Positions 4,388 to 6,645 of a stretch of 6,645 bases of DNA are shown piece after piece; position 1 is the stretch's first letter; every line of letters starts with the position of its first letter. The stretch lies in NCBI GenBank assembly GCA_029863825.1, contig JAOTUP010000119.1, positions 1-6,645 on the forward strand, read 5' to 3'. The notes under the pieces are model-generated. The model saw only the letters and a program-made list of their open reading frames with translations, was not told the DNA's origin and ran no database searches. This DNA is from Acidobacteriota bacterium. Its GTDB lineage: Bacteria > Acidobacteriota > Thermoanaerobaculia > Multivoradales > JAHEKO01. The translations under genes and the position numbers were made by a program.

Positions 4388-6645
4388 ATGAGCCCTGACC
4401 ATCTTCAAAGTGTTTGTCTTCGCGGCCTGATTCTGGCCGGGGCGCTTGGCCTGGTCCTGGCCTTACCGAGCCCACTGGGGAGTAGTCACGAACCACCTTC
4501 GCGGCTGGAGGATTCCGTCATTGGCCCTCTCTGTGGATTGATCGGTCAGGGCCGGCATGCAGAAGCCGTGACGGTCGCCCTCGAGTTGCTCCCCAAGGTC
4601 GAGGCCGAATGGGGCAGGAGGTCCCTGGAAACGGCAGAGGTGCTCGACAATCTGACCGAAGCGTTGCGAGGCGATGGCCAGGGAGCACACGACTCAACTC
4701 TCGAATACGCCGAGCGCGCTCTGGAGATCCGTCGGCTTCTTTTGGACCAGGACCATCCGCTGGTTGCCGACAGCCTGGTAGAGAAGTCACTGGTCTTGAA
4801 GGTCGCGGGTCGGCCAGCTGAGGCCCAGAAGATCCAGCTTCGGGCGCTGGCAATCTACCGGCGTGCCTACGGCAGCGACGACTCTCACGTCGCAATGACG
4901 CTACACAATCTCGGGAATCTCGACTACGAGCTAGGCCGCTACCAGGAGGCGGCGGACCACTTCGCGGCGGCTGTGGAGCTCTACACGGCTCTCTGTGGCT
5001 CGGAGTGCGTGGATGTTGCAGACGAGCTCGCTGGTTTGTCGAGCGCCGTTGCGGCTCTGGGTGATGACAGGCAGGCCGAGGCGCTGCTACGCCGGGCGCT
5101 GGCGATCTACGAGCCGAGGCTCGGCTCGAGTCATCTGAAGGTCGCGCGGACAAGTCACAATCTGGGCCTGCTTCTCCAGGGGATGGGAGAGTACGCGGAA
5201 GCCGGGCGGCTCATGAAGCGTGCCATTGCTATCAAGGAGGAGACGCTTGGGCCGGATCACCCCGACCTCGCAGGCTCGCTCTGCAACTACGCGATTCTGG
5301 CATCGGAGCTCGGAGAGATGGCGGCGGCGGAGAGCTATTACCGGCGCTGTATCGGGATCTTCGAGCACCGCCTGGGCCCCGATCACCCGGACACGGTGAA
5401 GGCACAGGCCAACTACGGCAGCCTGCTGCGAGTCTGGGATCCGGTGGCAGCTCGCGCTGAGTACGAACGTGCCCTGGCAGTGTTCAGGGACGCTCTTGGC
5501 GACAGCCATCCTCAGACAACGTGGATGTTGACGATGCTCGGGACCGTGGCGATCGAGCTGGGCGATCTCGATGCGGCGCAGTCGTACCTGGAAGAAGCGC
5601 TCGGAATCTGGGAGGAGCATCCCGAAGCGGATCTGAGTCTGCAGATCGGCGCCGTGCGCGGCATGGGCGAGCTTCAGCTCGCCCGGGAACGGTTGGATGA
5701 GGCGAACCGGCATTTCGAGCGGGCGCTGGCTCTCGAGCTCGAGCGGCATGGTCCGGAGCACGTCCACATCGCAACGGCTCAGTCGCAGATCGGCGAGGTC
5801 CTGGTGCGGCAGGGGTTACATGGTCGGGCGGAGACCCTGTTTGAGGAGGCCTTGGAGCTCGCACGACGAACCCTGGGCGAGGAGACGGTCGATACGGCCG
5901 GGATCCTGATTCGGCGCGGCGACCTGAAGACGGCCAAAGGTAACTGCCAGGGAGCGCTGGGTGATTACCGGCGTGCCCTGTCGGTTTTCGAGACCGCCTA
6001 CGCTGGCGAGACCGTCCACACCGCCGAAATCCGACTGAAGATTGCCCACTGCCTGTCGGAGATGGGGGCCACGCGGCCAGCAGCGGTGGCGGCGCTACAG
6101 GCCGAGAGCATCGGCAGGGAACATGTGCGCCTCATGTTGACCGGGATGTCCGAGAGTGAGGCTCTTCGCTATGCCTCCACCCGCACCTCGGGTCTCGATC
6201 TGGCCTTTTCGCTCCTGCTGTCAGGCGCCGACAGCGAAGTGGCGAGAGCGACCGTCGACTCGCTGATACGCGCACGAGCTTTGACCCTCGATGAGATGGC
6301 GTTCCGCTGGCAGGGTTTGCTGCGAGAAGACGAGCCGGAGCTTGGAGCGCCGGCGGCGCGGCTGGCGGCGGCACGCCGCCGACTGGCCTATCTAGTCGTA
6401 CGTGGAGTGGATCCCGAGGATCCGATGGGGTACACGAAACTCGTGCGGAATGCACGAGTCGCTCGTGAGAAGGCAGAGAGAGACTTGGCCGCCTCGAGTC
6501 GGAGATTCCGGAGGCAGGAAGGACAACGGCAGGCGGGCCTGAATGAAGTGACTGAGGCGATGCCGGCGGGATCCCATCTTGTCGGGTTCTTTCGCTTTCG
6601 GCTGCTCGATCTCGAGCACGGGACTGTCGAGGCGAAGGCGGAAGA
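4388..6645 (+). CDS. Exported tetratricopeptide-repeat protein of the TPR-CHAT family, 3' end cut by the window
   Basis: An uninterrupted frame runs from ATG 4388 to the window edge (752 codons seen, no stop). Residues 14-28 (LILAGALGLVLALPS) form the hydrophobic core of a signal peptide or N-terminal anchor; there is no lipobox Cys. Residues about 50-580 are kinesin-light-chain-type TPRs with the consensus LGPDHPDLA...NYA...LGE..AAE..YRRCI. Residues about 600-720 are an Arg/Ala-rich helical linker (ARLAAARRRLAYLV, ARVAREKAERDLAASS). MPAGSHLVGFFRF (725-737) matches the opening strand that normally begins a CHAT domain, a caspase-like cysteine protease fold or a scaffold derived from it. The catalytic His and Cys would lie beyond the window, so activity cannot be judged. 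It begins 29 bases after the anti-sigma stop with a weak ribosome binding site. The TPRs probably bind protein partners. The operon position suggests it acts on, or is controlled by, the sigma/anti-sigma pair. CHAT identity rests on the linker and first strand only. Confidence 0.85.
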   Translation, partial: MSPDHLQSVCLRGLILAGALGLVLALPSPLGSSHEPPSRLEDSVIGPLCGLIGQGRHAEAVTVALELLPKVEAEWGRRSLETAEVLDNLTEALRGDGQGAHDSTLEYAERALEIRRLLLDQDHPLVADSLVEKSLVLKVAGRPAEAQKIQLRALAIYRRAYGSDDSHVAMTLHNLGNLDYELGRYQEAADHFAAAVELYTALCGSECVDVADELAGLSSAVAALGDDRQAEALLRRALAIYEPRLGSSHLKVARTSHNLGLLLQGMGEYAEAGRLMKRAIAIKEETLGPDHPDLAGSLCNYAILASELGEMAAAESYYRRCIGIFEHRLGPDHPDTVKAQANYGSLLRVWDPVAARAEYERALAVFRDALGDSHPQTTWMLTMLGTVAIELGDLDAAQSYLEEALGIWEEHPEADLSLQIGAVRGMGELQLARERLDEANRHFERALALELERHGPEHVHIATAQSQIGEVLVRQGLHGRAETLFEEALELARRTLGEETVDTAGILIRRGDLKTAKGNCQGALGDYRRALSVFETAYAGETVHTAEIRLKIAHCLSEMGATRPAAVAALQAESIGREHVRLMLTGMSESEALRYASTRTSGLDLAFSLLLSGADSEVARATVDSLIRARALTLDEMAFRWQGLLREDEPELGAPAARLAAARRRLAYLVVRGVDPEDPMGYTKLVRNARVAREKAERDLAASSRRFRRQEGQRQAGLNEVTEAMPAGSHLVGFFRFRLLDLEHGTVEAKAE
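4745..6127 (+). repeat. Array of eleven 42-residue TPR units (126-bp coding period)
   Basis: The second-helix alanine of each repeat (as in RALAIY) falls at residues 111, 153, 195, 237, 279, 321, 362, 404, 446, 488 and 530 of the encoded protein: nine intervals of exactly 42 and one of 41. Unit starts (LG-[PDS]-x-H-P) recur at 162, 204, 246, 288, 330, 371, 455 and 497. A more degenerate unit with a five-residue insert lies before the array (about 50-105). Nucleotide identity between units is low, so the array is old rather than a recent tandem amplification. Confidence 0.85.

Noticed and set aside
5087..5767. Minus-strand open frame of 226 codons, plus others at 4518-5153 and 5484-5864
   Set aside because: They are antisense to the regular TPR array, which fixes the coding strand and frame. 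No independent signal supports them.
1..6645. CRISPR array, tRNA, rRNA, insertion sequence or attachment site
   Set aside because: No spaced identical repeats, cloverleaf arms, transposase motifs or terminal inverted repeats were seen. The link to type III-E CRISPR is by analogy of protein parts only.

Overview
The window reads as chromosomal DNA of a GC-rich, Gram-negative (diderm) bacterium. The protein set is a carboxypeptidase-regulatory-domain TonB-dependent receptor of the Oar-like type, an ECF sigma factor, a zinc-binding-type anti-sigma factor fused to TPRs, and a TPR-CHAT protein. That set suggests Acidobacteriota (for example Thermoanaerobaculia-like lineages) or a similar predatory or soil phylum. 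This is inference from protein style; there is no rRNA or other marker in the window.

Layout: (1) 42-2771, minus strand: a complete Oar-like TonB-dependent outer-membrane receptor, best started at a TTG with a strong ribosome binding site. (2) 2772-2998: a 227-base divergent control region with a plausible minus-strand promoter and three perfect hairpins, each with a 4-base loop. One hairpin holds the ribosome binding site of the sigma gene. (3) 2999-3604, plus strand: ECF sigma factor. (4) 3636-4358, plus strand: membrane anti-sigma factor with an HX3CX2C motif, one transmembrane helix and a C-terminal TPR-like domain. (5) 4388 to the window end, plus strand: a 5'-complete, 3'-truncated protein with a signal peptide, about twelve kinesin-light-chain-type TPRs and the linker that normally precedes a CHAT (caspase-like) domain. 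The window ends just as that domain begins.

Genes 3-5 are spaced by about 30 bases and look like one operon. A coherent inferred model is envelope signalling. The anti-sigma factor holds the sigma factor at the membrane. Its extracytoplasmic TPR domain faces the compartment into which the TPR-CHAT protein appears to be exported, and a CHAT protease could cleave or sense the anti-sigma factor to release sigma. The divergent receptor may be a target of the same sigma. The parts recall the TPR-CHAT/Csx30/RpoE logic of type III-E CRISPR systems, but there is no CRISPR array or Cas gene here, and the compartment appears to be the periplasm.
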